Source: Aestuariimicrobium soli (GTDB lineage Bacteria; Actinomycetota; Actinomycetes; Propionibacteriales; Propionibacteriaceae). Taken from it: 64,000 nt of DNA. Where the stretch lies: assembly GCF_051192575.1 (NCBI RefSeq), contig NZ_JBPJSQ010000006.1, positions 62,001-126,000 on the forward strand, read 5' to 3'. This document shows, in pieces, positions 17,793-25,871 of the stretch (its first letter is position 1; each line of letters begins with the position of its first letter). A program made the position numbers and the translations under genes. The notes under the pieces were generated by a model that did not search any database, had not been told where the DNA came from, and saw only the letters and a program-made list of their open reading frames with translations.

Positions 17793-18611
17793 ATGGCCGT
17801 CCACTCGCCCTGGCCAAAGGTGGCCATGGCAGCCCTGCTGGTGTGCCTGAGCGCCTGCGCGACGGCCACGTCGGTGGGGAATCCGCCCGCGAATCCGACT
17901 CCCAGCTGGACTCCTCCCGCATCCTCGGCACCCACCACCTCGGCATCGGCAGCAACGACCGCGGCGAGCGCTGCAGCGACGACCAGTGCCTCCTCGGCCA
18001 CCCAGCGCAGCAGCAAGGCACCCACACCCGGAGCGCCCTCCACTGGGAGCGACGGCATCGTCCGCTCGGGCACGAAGTCGACCGGAAAGTTCGACATCTC
18101 GACCCTGAACCTCGCGCCGGTCAGCAAGGGGGCGCGCACCGTCCGCTACGTCGTGCGGGTTGAGCAGGGAACCGGCATCAAGGCGGACGAGGCCGCCCGC
18201 GAGGTGCACGCGGCCCTCAACGACAAGCGCGGCTGGATGGGCACCGACATTCCCCAGTCACGCGGCGTGCGGTTCGAACTGGTGAGCGACGCCAAGCGCG
18301 CCGAACTCACCCTCACCATCGCCGCGCCCCCGACCGTCGACAAACTGTGTCCGCTGGACACCAAGGGAGTCTGGAGCTGCGAGGCCGGCGAGACGGTGCT
18401 GATCAACTCTGACCGATGGCTCCACCGCACCCCCACCTACACCGACACGGCGGTGTACCGCGCCTACGTCGTCAACCACGAGGTGGGGCACTTCCTGCAC
18501 CTGGGGCACAAGCCGTGCCCCGGCAAGGGCCAGCCCGCCCCGGTGATGATGCAACAGAGCAAGGGGTTGGGCGGCTGCGTCGCGAACGCGTGGCCGGCCA
18601 CGTCGCCCTGA
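17793..18611 (+). CDS. DUF3152 metzincin-like lipoprotein (copy 2)
   Basis: 272 aa lipoprotein paralogous to the preceding gene. The lipobox is LSAC, followed by an 80-residue Thr/Ser/Ala/Pro-rich linker longer than in copy 1. The domain is conserved (TVRYVVRVEQGTGI, LCPLDTKGVWSCEAGETVLINSDRW split, PVMMQQSKGLGGCVAN). Its zinc motif is NHEVGHFLHLGH, so the metzincin Gly between the second and third His is replaced by His. GAAGGAG precedes the ATG. The linker suggests spanning of the cell wall. The two copies presumably arose by tandem duplication. Confidence 0.85.
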   Translation: MAVHSPWPKVAMAALLVCLSACATATSVGNPPANPTPSWTPPASSAPTTSASAATTAASAAATTSASSATQRSSKAPTPGAPSTGSDGIVRSGTKSTGKFDISTLNLAPVSKGARTVRYVVRVEQGTGIKADEAAREVHAALNDKRGWMGTDIPQSRGVRFELVSDAKRAELTLTIAAPPTVDKLCPLDTKGVWSCEAGETVLINSDRWLHRTPTYTDTAVYRAYVVNHEVGHFLHLGHKPCPGKGQPAPVMMQQSKGLGGCVANAWPATSP

Positions 18612-18750
18612 GCGTCAGCTCTCACCGACGAGGAACCTGCCCGGCATCACCCAGGGGCAGGTCACCTCGACCACGGGCTTGCCGGAGAGGTGGATCCCCG
18701 GGCCGCTCGTCCACCGGCTGATTAATCACAGGCTCGGCTTGCCATAATGG

Positions 18751-18769
18751 TTTAGGTGAGCCTAACCTC
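18751..18769. promoter_or_regulatory. IdeR/DtxR iron box
   Basis: TTTAGGTGAGCCTAACCTC contains the iron-box palindrome TTAGGTnAGnCTAACCT. It directly abuts the ATG at 18770, and a CATAAT -10 candidate lies at 18743-18748. Fe-loaded DtxR/IdeR bound here would shut off the uptake operon. Confidence 0.88.
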
Positions 18770-19723
18770 ATGGACATGAGCTCCACAGCGGCCCCCGGCA
18801 CTGCGCCCTCGTCCGTCACCCGCGCCCTGCGCGCCACCAACGTGCGCCTGGCCTACGGCAGCCACACCGTGGTGCACGAGGCCAGCCTGCAGGTGCGCGC
18901 CGGCGAGGTGCTCGCGCTCGTGGGCCCGAACGGGTCGGGCAAGTCGACGCTGCTGCGCGGCATGGCCCGCCTGCACGGACTCGAGGCCGGTGAGCTGCAC
19001 CTGGCCAGCAACGGGAGCGAGCAAACCGAGGCCCAGCACCCCGAGAGCGTGCACACCGAGGCCCAGCACCCCGAGGCCCTGCTCGACTGCATGGCGCTCT
19101 CCCCCAAGCAATTCGCGACCCGGCTCGCCATGCTCACCCAGCATCGCCCGACCCCGGCCGGCATGACCGTCCGCGAGATCGTCGGGCTGGGCCGTCACCC
19201 CCACAAGTCCCGCTGGATCGGCGCCGACCCTCACGGCGAGGCGGCCGTGCAGCGCGCCATGAACCTCACCGGCGTCGAGGACCTCGCCGACCGCGCCATC
19301 GACGAACTCTCCGGTGGCCAGGTGCAGCGCGTCTGGCTGGCCAGTTGCCTCGCCCAGCAGACCCCCGTGCTGCTGCTCGACGAGCCCACCAATCACCTCG
19401 ACCTGCGCTACCAGTCAGAACTGCTCGACCTGATTCGCGACCTGGCCGACGACCACGGGGTCGCCGTCGGGGTGGTGCTCCACGACCTCAATCAGGCCGC
19501 CACCGTCGCCGATCGGGTGGCCCTGCTGGTCGACGGCGCCATCGTCGCCGAGGGCACCCCCGCCGAGGTGCTCACCCAGAAGGCGCTCACCCGCGCCTAC
19601 CAGACCCCCATCGAGGTCGTCCTGCACGACGGACGACCGCAAGTGCGCCCTCTGCCCCGGTGCGCCACGCGCCAGCGGCTCGAAGACGCCATCGGCCGCC
19701 CGGCCACCACGTTGTCGGCCTGA
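18770..19723 (+). CDS. Iron-siderophore ABC transporter ATPase
   Basis: 317 aa FepC-type ATPase energising siderophore import. Walker A is LVGPNGSGKSTLLRG, the signature is ELSGGQVQRVWLA, Walker B is TPVLLLDEPTNHLDL, and the switch His is in VLHDLNQA. Between Walker A and the Q-loop (MLTQHRP) lies an unusual insertion of about 25 residues containing TEAQHPE twice. It is encoded by a 21-bp direct repeat at 19025-19045 and 19055-19075. Start ATG 18770 touches the iron box; ATG 18776 is an alternative. First gene of an iron-uptake operon. Confidence 0.92.
   Translation: MDMSSTAAPGTAPSSVTRALRATNVRLAYGSHTVVHEASLQVRAGEVLALVGPNGSGKSTLLRGMARLHGLEAGELHLASNGSEQTEAQHPESVHTEAQHPEALLDCMALSPKQFATRLAMLTQHRPTPAGMTVREIVGLGRHPHKSRWIGADPHGEAAVQRAMNLTGVEDLADRAIDELSGGQVQRVWLASCLAQQTPVLLLDEPTNHLDLRYQSELLDLIRDLADDHGVAVGVVLHDLNQAATVADRVALLVDGAIVAEGTPAEVLTQKALTRAYQTPIEVVLHDGRPQVRPLPRCATRQRLEDAIGRPATTLSA
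19025..19075. repeat. 21-bp direct repeat inside the siderophore ATPase gene
   Basis: Two identical 21-bp copies with a 30-bp period, in frame, encoding TEAQHPE twice in a family-atypical insertion. Confidence 0.85.
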
Positions 19724-19787
19724 GCCCGACCCGCCTTCCCCACTCCCACTCCGCCAGTCCCAGCACATCCCAACCCGAGGAACACCC

Positions 19788-20789
19788 ATGTCGTTGACCC
19801 GTCGCGCCCTTTTCGGGGCCACCGCAGGCCTCTCGGCCACCGCCCTGCTCGCCGCCTGCGGCACCACCGAGGCCGCCCAGCCGAACGCCACCACGGCGAC
19901 GACGGGTGCGTCGTCCGCCGGTTCGTCGAGCGCACCCATCACCGTCACCGACTCCCGCGGCAAGACGATCACCCTCGACAAGCCGGCCACCCGCGTGGTC
20001 GTGCTCGAGTGGGGCCCGACCGAGGATGTGCTCACCCTCGGCGTGCAGCCCGTCGGCGTGGCCGACGTCAAGGGCTTCACCAGCTGGGTGACCAGCCAGA
20101 AGCTCACCGGCGACCCGATCGACGTCGGCATGCGCTCCGAGCCCAGCCTGGAGTCGATCGCCAAGGCCGAACCCGACCTGATTCTCGGCGTGGAGGGCTC
20201 GGTGCCCGACACCGCCCTCGCCCAGGCCGAGAAGATCGCGCCCGTCGTGCTGCTGACCGGAGCCAAGGCCTCCGACCCGCTCGGTCAGGTGAAGAAGAAC
20301 TTCACCGACACCGCCCTGCTGCTCGGCAAGAGCGCCGAGGCCGAGACCATCTGGCAGGCATTCGAGTCGCACATCGCCGACTCGAAGTCGAAGCTGGTCT
20401 CGGTGACCACCCCCTACGTGTTCAGCTACGTGAACGTGCAGGGTTCGGCCGTCGACGTGCGCATGCACTCCGACCGCTCCGTTCCGGGCGCGGTGGGCAA
20501 GCTGCTCGGGCTCACCAACGCCTACACCGAGCCCGGTGACGACGGCTGGGGCATCGGCTCGCTCGATCTCGAGGGCCTGACCAAGCTCGACCCGACCCTC
20601 ACCTTCCTGAACTGGGCCAACGGCACCACCGACTCGACCACCCAGTTGGCCAACAACGCCGTCTGGAAGGGTCTGCAGTTCGTCAAGGACGGGAAGGTCA
20701 AGGCCGCCGCCAACGGCGTCTGGGTCTACGGCGGTCCCGCCTCGCTGACACAGTGGGTCGACGAGCTCGTCAAGCAGCTGGCCGCCTGA
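19788..20789 (+). CDS. Iron-siderophore substrate-binding lipoprotein
   Basis: 333 aa FecB/FhuD-type binding protein. The N-terminus combines a twin-arginine-like start (LTRRALFGATAGLSATALL) with a lipobox (LLAACG), so it may be a Tat-exported lipoprotein. The binding domain has ITVTDSRGKTITLDKPATRVVVLEW (split), LTLGVQPVGVADVKGF, SLESIAKAEPDLILGVEG and GVWVYGGPASLTQWVDELVKQL. It captures ferric siderophore outside the cell and hands it to the permease encoded next. It lies 64 bp after the ATPase gene, in the same operon. Confidence 0.92.
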   Translation: MSLTRRALFGATAGLSATALLAACGTTEAAQPNATTATTGASSAGSSSAPITVTDSRGKTITLDKPATRVVVLEWGPTEDVLTLGVQPVGVADVKGFTSWVTSQKLTGDPIDVGMRSEPSLESIAKAEPDLILGVEGSVPDTALAQAEKIAPVVLLTGAKASDPLGQVKKNFTDTALLLGKSAEAETIWQAFESHIADSKSKLVSVTTPYVFSYVNVQGSAVDVRMHSDRSVPGAVGKLLGLTNAYTEPGDDGWGIGSLDLEGLTKLDPTLTFLNWANGTTDSTTQLANNAVWKGLQFVKDGKVKAAANGVWVYGGPASLTQWVDELVKQLAA

Positions 20790-20812
20790 CCCGGGTTCGC
20801 GTGCACCGACCC

Positions 20813-22975
20813 ATGATCGGCATCGCCAGCGCCCGCAAGAGCAGCAGCGCGGCCGCCTCCAGCGCCACGCGGGCGCGGGCGTCGTCCGTCACCCCCCGCC
20901 CCCTCGACCAACGACAGGCCCGACGCCTCGCCGTTGCCCTGGGGGTGGGGGTGGTGGCCCTGCTCGCCCTCGCGGTGGTGCACCTCACCCAGGGCACTGC
21001 CGATGTCGGTCTGGTCGACGTGTGGCGGGCGCTCACGGGTCACGCCTCCGACACCGGACGAGCCGATGGCCAGACGGCCGACATCGTGCTCGCCTCCCGG
21101 TTTCCCCGACTGGCGGCTGGGCTACTCGTCGGGCTGGCTCTCGGAGCGGCCGGCGCCACCCTGCAGTCGGTGGCCCGCAACCCGCTGGCCTCGCCGGACA
21201 CGCTCGCGGTGAACGCCGGCGCCTACCTGGCGCTCACGCTGGTGGCCGCCTTCGGCATTCAGTTGGGGCTGCTCGGCGGCACCGGCGTGGCCCTACTGGG
21301 TGGACTGGTCGCCGCGGCCCTCGCGTTCGTGCTCACGGGTGCCTCCGGTGATGCCGTCAGGCTCGTGCTGGGTGGTTCGGTGCTCACCATGGCGCTGGCG
21401 AGCGTCACCTCGGCACTGCTGCTGATCTTCTCCCAGGAGACCCAGGGACTCTTCGCCTGGGGGGCCGGCTCCCTCAGCCAGGCCGATCCTCACGCCTCGG
21501 TGCAGGCCGCGGTGGTGATCGGCGCCAGCCTGCTGGTGCTGATGCTGATGGGCGGGCAGCTGGATCTGCTCAACCTCGGTGACGACCAGGCCCGCACCCT
21601 CGGGCTCAACGTGCTGCGCACCCGCCTGGTGGCGGTCGTGCTGGCCGTGCTGTTGGCGGCCACCGCCGTGGCGCTGGCCGGGCCGCTGGGTTTCGTCGGT
21701 TTGTGCGCACCGGCCCTCGTCCGACTGTCGGGGCGATGGCTCAAGGGCTTGCACCGACACCGCTGGCTGATCCCCTTCGCCGGTCTGGTCGGGGCGCTGC
21801 TGGTGATCGGCTCTGACGTGGCCCTGCGCGCCGTGATCGGGGCCGGCGAGGCCGCCCGCATTCCCACCGGCGTGATCACCACCCTGCTGGGTGCGGTCTT
21901 CCTGGTCGTGCTCAGCCAAGGCATGCGCACGGGTCGCTCCGATGCGACCGCGATGGTCGGCCACGGAAGACCGCGACTCGCCCGGTGGGCGCTCGTGGCG
22001 ACGCTGGCCGCGTTCGTCCTCGTCGTCGTGGGGGCCTCGTTGGCCCTGCTCGCCGGCGACGGCTGGCTGCTGATGGGCGATGTCTGGAACTGGGTCCTGG
22101 GGCAGGCCTCGGGTCGGATCACGTTCATGCTCGACACCCGGTGGCCCCGCGTGGCGGCCGCCGTGCTGGCCGGCATGGCGTTGGCGCTGGCCGGCACGCT
22201 GACCCAGGCCGTCACCCGCAATCCGCTGGCCGACCCCGGCCTGTTGGGCGTCTCGGCGGGTGCCGGGGCGGGGGCGCTGGCGGTCATCGTCGGGGCCTCG
22301 GTGCTCGCGGTACCGCTGACCGTCGGCTGGATCAACACGTTCGCCCTGGTGGGAGCGTTGGTCGCGGGTGGCGCGCTGATGGCGCTGAGTTCTCGCGGCG
22401 GCTTCGACCCCACCCGTCTGGTGATGGTGGGGCTCGGGCTTGCGGCGGGGTTCCAGGCGCTGTGCACGCTGCTGGTCGTCTCGACCGACCCGTGGAACCA
22501 GACGCGGGCCATCACCTGGTTGGGCGGCTCAACCTATTCGACGGTGGCCTCGAACCTGCCCCCGGTCGCCGCGTTGGTGGTGCTCGTGCTGCTGGGCGTG
22601 TGGATGTTCCGAGGCGATCTCGACCTGGTGCAACTCGATCCGGACACCCCAAAGCTGCTGGGCGTGCGCCAGAACTGGGTGCGCGGCGGGGCGCTGCTCG
22701 CCGCCGTGGCCCTGACCGGGGCGGCGACCGCCGCCATCGGGGTGATCGGCTTCGTCGGACTGATCGCGCCACACCTGGCCCGCCTGCTCGTCGGCCCCGA
22801 CCATCGCCGCATGACCGGGCCCTCCGTGCTGCTCGGCGGGCTGGTGGTGCTGGGCGCCGACACCCTCGGCCGCACCGCCCTGGCCCCCGCCCAGCTGCCG
22901 GTCGGGCTGGTCTGTTCGCTGGTTGGCGCCCCGCTGTTCTGGTGGCTGCTGTTCGCCAATCGGGCCGTCAAGTGA
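20813..22975 (+). CDS. Fused double FecCD-type iron-siderophore permease
   Basis: 720 aa, twice the usual permease length. Two FecCD modules lie in one chain: residues about 35-360 (SRFPRLAAGLLVGLALGAAGATLQSVARNPLASPDTL split, GLCAPALVRL) and about 395-720 (TRWPRVAAAVLAGMALALAGTLTQAVTRNPLADPGLLGVSAGAG split, GFVGLIAPHLARLLVGPDHR). About 18-20 membrane helices are expected. Such fusions are known for FhuB and actinobacterial systems; here one gene supplies both membrane halves. ATG 20813 is used (GTG 20801 alternative). It lies 23 bp after the binding-protein gene. Confidence 0.92.
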   Translation: MIGIASARKSSSAAASSATRARASSVTPRPLDQRQARRLAVALGVGVVALLALAVVHLTQGTADVGLVDVWRALTGHASDTGRADGQTADIVLASRFPRLAAGLLVGLALGAAGATLQSVARNPLASPDTLAVNAGAYLALTLVAAFGIQLGLLGGTGVALLGGLVAAALAFVLTGASGDAVRLVLGGSVLTMALASVTSALLLIFSQETQGLFAWGAGSLSQADPHASVQAAVVIGASLLVLMLMGGQLDLLNLGDDQARTLGLNVLRTRLVAVVLAVLLAATAVALAGPLGFVGLCAPALVRLSGRWLKGLHRHRWLIPFAGLVGALLVIGSDVALRAVIGAGEAARIPTGVITTLLGAVFLVVLSQGMRTGRSDATAMVGHGRPRLARWALVATLAAFVLVVVGASLALLAGDGWLLMGDVWNWVLGQASGRITFMLDTRWPRVAAAVLAGMALALAGTLTQAVTRNPLADPGLLGVSAGAGAGALAVIVGASVLAVPLTVGWINTFALVGALVAGGALMALSSRGGFDPTRLVMVGLGLAAGFQALCTLLVVSTDPWNQTRAITWLGGSTYSTVASNLPPVAALVVLVLLGVWMFRGDLDLVQLDPDTPKLLGVRQNWVRGGALLAAVALTGAATAAIGVIGFVGLIAPHLARLLVGPDHRRMTGPSVLLGGLVVLGADTLGRTALAPAQLPVGLVCSLVGAPLFWWLLFANRAVK

Positions 22976-23051
22976 AGGGCCGTCACGTGAGGCCGTCACC
23001 CACCCCTGCCCTCGTCCCCTCTCGCCCCCTGCCCCCCACCCAGGAGTTCTC

Positions 23052-23981
23052 ATGAGCCGCCCCTACAAGATCTACGACGTCACGCTGGTCGCCCGTGAGC
23101 AGGTGTCGCCCACGTTCGTGCGGCTGACGCTGCGCGGGGACGACCTCGCCGACTGTTCCCCCACCCTGCTCGACCAGCGCGTGAAGCTGCTGTTCGGCGA
23201 CGACGAGGCGCTCGATCTCATGCTGACCAGCGGGGACGACTGGTACGCCGCCCTGGTCGCCGCCGGCGCTCGCGGACCGAAACTGCGCACCTACACGTTG
23301 ATCTCGGTGACCCCAGACACGGACGGCTCCAGTAACGACGGCTCCGGCAACGATGGCTCGGGCGAGGTGCAGCTCGACGTCGCCGTGCACCCCCTCACCG
23401 ACACTGACCCCAGCGACACTGACCATGCCCCCGGCATGCAGTTCGCCACCTCGGCACCGCTGGGGGCGCGCACGCTGCTGGTCGCCGGCGACCGACGGGT
23501 CGAGGGCCACGACCGCGTCGGGGTCGCCTGGCGCACCGAGGCCACGGGGCAGGTGCTGCTGGTGGGCGACGAGACCGCGCTGCCCGCGGTGCTGAACATC
23601 GTCTCGACTCTGCCGGACGACGCGCGCGGACGGGTGGTGCTCGAGGTGCCGCACGCCGATGACGTCCGCGACGTGGTGGCGCCCGCCGGTGTGACGGTCG
23701 ACTGGCGGGTGCGGGAACGCGGCGAGCGGGCCGTGGGGGTCTTCGGCGCGGCGGTGGCGGCATCGTCCGTCGCGGACGACAGCCAGGCGAGTGACCAGGC
23801 CGAGATTCTCTGGGACGAGCTCGACCAGGAGCACCTGGACGCCACCGGTGGTCGGCAGGCCTGGGTCGCCGGCGAGGCCTCGTGGGTGCGCACCCTGCGT
23901 GCCGAGGCCAAGGCGGCGGGCGTGCCCAAGCAGGAGGTCTCGTTCATGGGCTACTGGAAGCGGGGCGTCGCGGGCAGCTGA
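23052..23981 (+). CDS. Siderophore-interacting FAD protein (ferric-siderophore reductase)
   Basis: 309 aa SIP-family reductase that releases iron from imported siderophore using FAD and NAD(P)H. The FAD motif is KLRTYTLISV, the central domain has MQFATSAPLGARTLLVAGD, the nucleotide part has VLLVGDETALPAVLNIV, and the C-terminal signature is QAWVAGEASWVRTLR with FMGYWKRG. AGGAG is 5 nt upstream of ATG 23052. A local expansion (SSNDGSGNDGSGE, then DTDPSDTD) in a loop after the FAD motif arises from short tandem repeats. Last gene of the iron operon. Confidence 0.92.
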   Translation: MSRPYKIYDVTLVAREQVSPTFVRLTLRGDDLADCSPTLLDQRVKLLFGDDEALDLMLTSGDDWYAALVAAGARGPKLRTYTLISVTPDTDGSSNDGSGNDGSGEVQLDVAVHPLTDTDPSDTDHAPGMQFATSAPLGARTLLVAGDRRVEGHDRVGVAWRTEATGQVLLVGDETALPAVLNIVSTLPDDARGRVVLEVPHADDVRDVVAPAGVTVDWRVRERGERAVGVFGAAVAASSVADDSQASDQAEILWDELDQEHLDATGGRQAWVAGEASWVRTLRAEAKAAGVPKQEVSFMGYWKRGVAGS

Positions 23982-23996
23982 TGCACCCGCGGGCGC

Positions 23997-24419
23997 TCAG
24001 TTGCTGAGCAGTCCGACGAGCATGAGCACCACCGCGAGCAGGATGCCCGCGGCCGCCAGCCCCCCGAGCACGGCCAGCGCGACCGCTGCCGTTCCCCAGT
24101 GGGGCTTCACCGGCCGGTCGGTGAGCTGCGCGCCGTCGCTGGCGAGCAACGGCGGGGTGTAGAACAGCGTCATCCGCTGCCCCGGCGCGACCCTGATCAC
24201 CCTGCGCTCCGGGGTGCTCCAGCCGTACCTGACGCGGTGCTGGCCCATCACCTCGATCTCACCGGCGGGCACCGTGTCGCCGAACGTGCGGGGGGCCCGC
24301 TCGGGCACCGCCAGACCGTTGAACTCGATCCGGCTCTGGTGCCCCAAGCCGCGGTGGCAGACGACCTCGAGCGTCGCGGTGCTCGACGAACTCGGGCTGG
24401 CGTGGGACGGCTCGGGCAT
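23997..24419 (-). CDS. Hypothetical protein with C-terminal membrane anchor, 140 aa
   Basis: 140 aa. A Ser-rich N-terminus leads into a small beta-rich soluble region (TLEVVCHRGLGHQSRIEFNG, GEIEVMGQHRVRYGW, PGQRMTLFYTPPL). One strong hydrophobic helix sits near the C-terminus (AAVALAVLGGLAAAGILLAV), giving a C-tail-anchored topology. It is convergent with the siderophore reductase gene and 50 bp downstream of yaaA on the same strand. I do not recognise the family. Expression with yaaA is possible but not shown. Confidence 0.65.
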   Translation of the reverse strand: MPEPSHASPSSSSTATLEVVCHRGLGHQSRIEFNGLAVPERAPRTFGDTVPAGEIEVMGQHRVRYGWSTPERRVIRVAPGQRMTLFYTPPLLASDGAQLTDRPVKPHWGTAAVALAVLGGLAAAGILLAVVLMLVGLLSN

Positions 24420-24469
24420 GTGGCCATCGTGTCAAAGTCGGGTGCCACAGCGCCGGGGTCACAGGTGGC

Positions 24470-25210
24470 TCAGTGAGGGGGCCGCACCGTCAGCGTCCAG
24501 CCGCGATCGGCGCCCCTGCCCTCGGCGACGAGCTCGGGTGAGAACTCGGCCAACGGGTGCACCAACTGCTCGGGGCGCGTCAGCCGTCCCTGATGTTGGA
24601 CGAGCCTGCGCGCCACCAGCCCGCGGGTGTGCTTGGCGAAGTGCGAGGCACCCGGCACCTCGACCTGCACCCAGCGGGAGCGGTCATCGGGCCGCCACAT
24701 CGGACGGTACGAGCCACTGCGGCAGTCGACCAGCAGGTCACCCGACCAGGCCTGGTCGAGTCCGCGCAGGTGGTGACGCCAGAACGTGGTGACCTGGCCG
24801 ATGCCGGGCAGGTCGACCCCGGCGGCCAGCCGGTAGGGCGACACGCGATCGGTGAGGGTGAGCACCCCGTGCAGGGCGGAGAACACCCGCACCTGCCGCT
24901 GGGCGCGGCGGCGGGAGGCGACGTCGAGGGAGTCGAGGTCGAGCGCGTCGAACAGCACCCCCGTGTAGAGCTCGGAGACCCGGAGGGCCGCAGCGGTGGT
25001 CAGGTGCAGGTTGGCCGCCACGTCGGCGGCGACGCTGGCCCCCACCCCGAGGACCTCGAGCGCATCGGGGCGGGCGCTGGCCTCGGCCAGGGCCGCCATC
25101 ACCGACCGGCGGGCGGCCGTGAGGTCGTCCATGGTGAGGGACTCGACCCGCATCGGGGTGCCGCGGCGGCGGCTGGACTTGCCCTCGGACGGCGGCAGCA
25201 GGATGAGCAC
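24470..25210 (-). CDS. yaaA: Peroxide stress protein YaaA (DUF328/UPF0246)
   Basis: 246 aa, full length. It begins with the family hallmark MLILLPPSEGKSS, and has LYTGVLFDALDLDSL and RVFSALHGVLTLTDRVSPYRL (split), followed by HFAKHTRGLVARRL. YaaA lowers free iron during peroxide stress in E. coli and binds DNA in vitro; the actinobacterial role is inferred. The GTG start at 25210 is supported by TAGGAT ending 6 nt upstream (leaderless). It neighbours the iron-uptake operon, which is consistent with iron homeostasis. Confidence 0.9.
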   Translation of the reverse strand: MLILLPPSEGKSSRRRGTPMRVESLTMDDLTAARRSVMAALAEASARPDALEVLGVGASVAADVAANLHLTTAAALRVSELYTGVLFDALDLDSLDVASRRRAQRQVRVFSALHGVLTLTDRVSPYRLAAGVDLPGIGQVTTFWRHHLRGLDQAWSGDLLVDCRSGSYRPMWRPDDRSRWVQVEVPGASHFAKHTRGLVARRLVQHQGRLTRPEQLVHPLAEFSPELVAEGRGADRGWTLTVRPPH

Positions 25211-25216
25211 CCGCCG

Positions 25217-25222
25217 ATCCTA
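25217..25222 (-). promoter_or_regulatory. Leaderless -10 of yaaA
   Basis: TAGGAT on the minus strand with a 6-nt gap to GTG 25210; no ribosome-binding site in between. Confidence 0.5.
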
Positions 25223-25350
25223 GTGAACCCGCGCCCGGGTGCTCCGCGGGCGGGGCAGCCCGCGAGCGGGCCCTCCGCGCGGGGCGTGGACATCGGGCGG
25301 CGGGTTTGGCACGATCGGCACACGCTGTGGCCCCCAACGAAGGGAATCGC

Positions 25351-25806
25351 ATGAGGGGATTCATCCGCGTCTGTCAGGATCTCGCCCTGATGCTGGCGCG
25401 CATCGCCACCGGAGCCATCCTGATGGTGCACGGTTGGACGCGCTGGTCGGACGGACAACCCAAGCAGGTGCAGATTCTCACCGACCTCAAGGTGCCCTAC
25501 CCGGAGGTGTTCGCGTGGGGCACGATCGCCTTCGAGGTGATCGGGGGCGCCCTGCTGGTGTTCGGCCTGGTCACTCCCCTGTTGGGGCTGGTGCTGCTGG
25601 TCGAGCAGGCCATGATCATCGGGTTCGCCAAGTGGGGCCACGGCCCGCACCTGGCCCAGGACGGCTACGAGTACAACCTCGCCCTGGCCAGCCTCGGCCT
25701 GATCTTCCTGACCTTCGGCTCGGGTCGGGCGGGCGTCGACGCCCTGTTCCGGCGCAGCCCGGACGACCGCCAGGCCCACTACATCGACGACGCCGACCCG
25801 GCCTGA
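25351..25806 (+). CDS. DoxX-family membrane protein
   Basis: 151 aa integral membrane protein with four predicted helices (ALMLARIATGAILMVHGW; WGTIAFEVIGGALLVFGLVTPL split; LGLVLLVEQAMIIGFA; NLALASLGLIFLTFGSG). The DoxX pattern is seen in ARIATGAILMVHGWTRW and GGALLVFGLVTPL. DoxX proteins are linked to redox and thiol stress in mycobacteria (with SodA and SseA); the role here is inferred. GAAGGGA precedes ATG 25351. It is followed 65 bp later by the phoP-like gene, whose PhoP-type repeats begin 5 bp after its stop. Confidence 0.85.
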   Translation: MRGFIRVCQDLALMLARIATGAILMVHGWTRWSDGQPKQVQILTDLKVPYPEVFAWGTIAFEVIGGALLVFGLVTPLLGLVLLVEQAMIIGFAKWGHGPHLAQDGYEYNLALASLGLIFLTFGSGRAGVDALFRRSPDDRQAHYIDDADPA

Positions 25807-25810
25807 TCTT

Positions 25811-25839
25811 TCACAGGTTTCCCACAGGCGACCCACAGC
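25811..25839. promoter_or_regulatory. Triple PhoP-type direct repeat (autoregulatory site)
   Basis: TCACAGG (25811), CCACAGG (25822) and CCACAGC (25833) are 7-bp repeats separated by exactly 4 bp, i.e. an 11-bp period. This matches the mycobacterial PhoP site TCACAGC-N4-TCACAGC with a third unit. A further TCACAGT is at 25859-25865. It lies just upstream of the response regulator gene. Confidence 0.78.
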
Positions 25840-25871
25840 GAACCCGCCTGCCTCGGTGTCACAGTTGAGGC

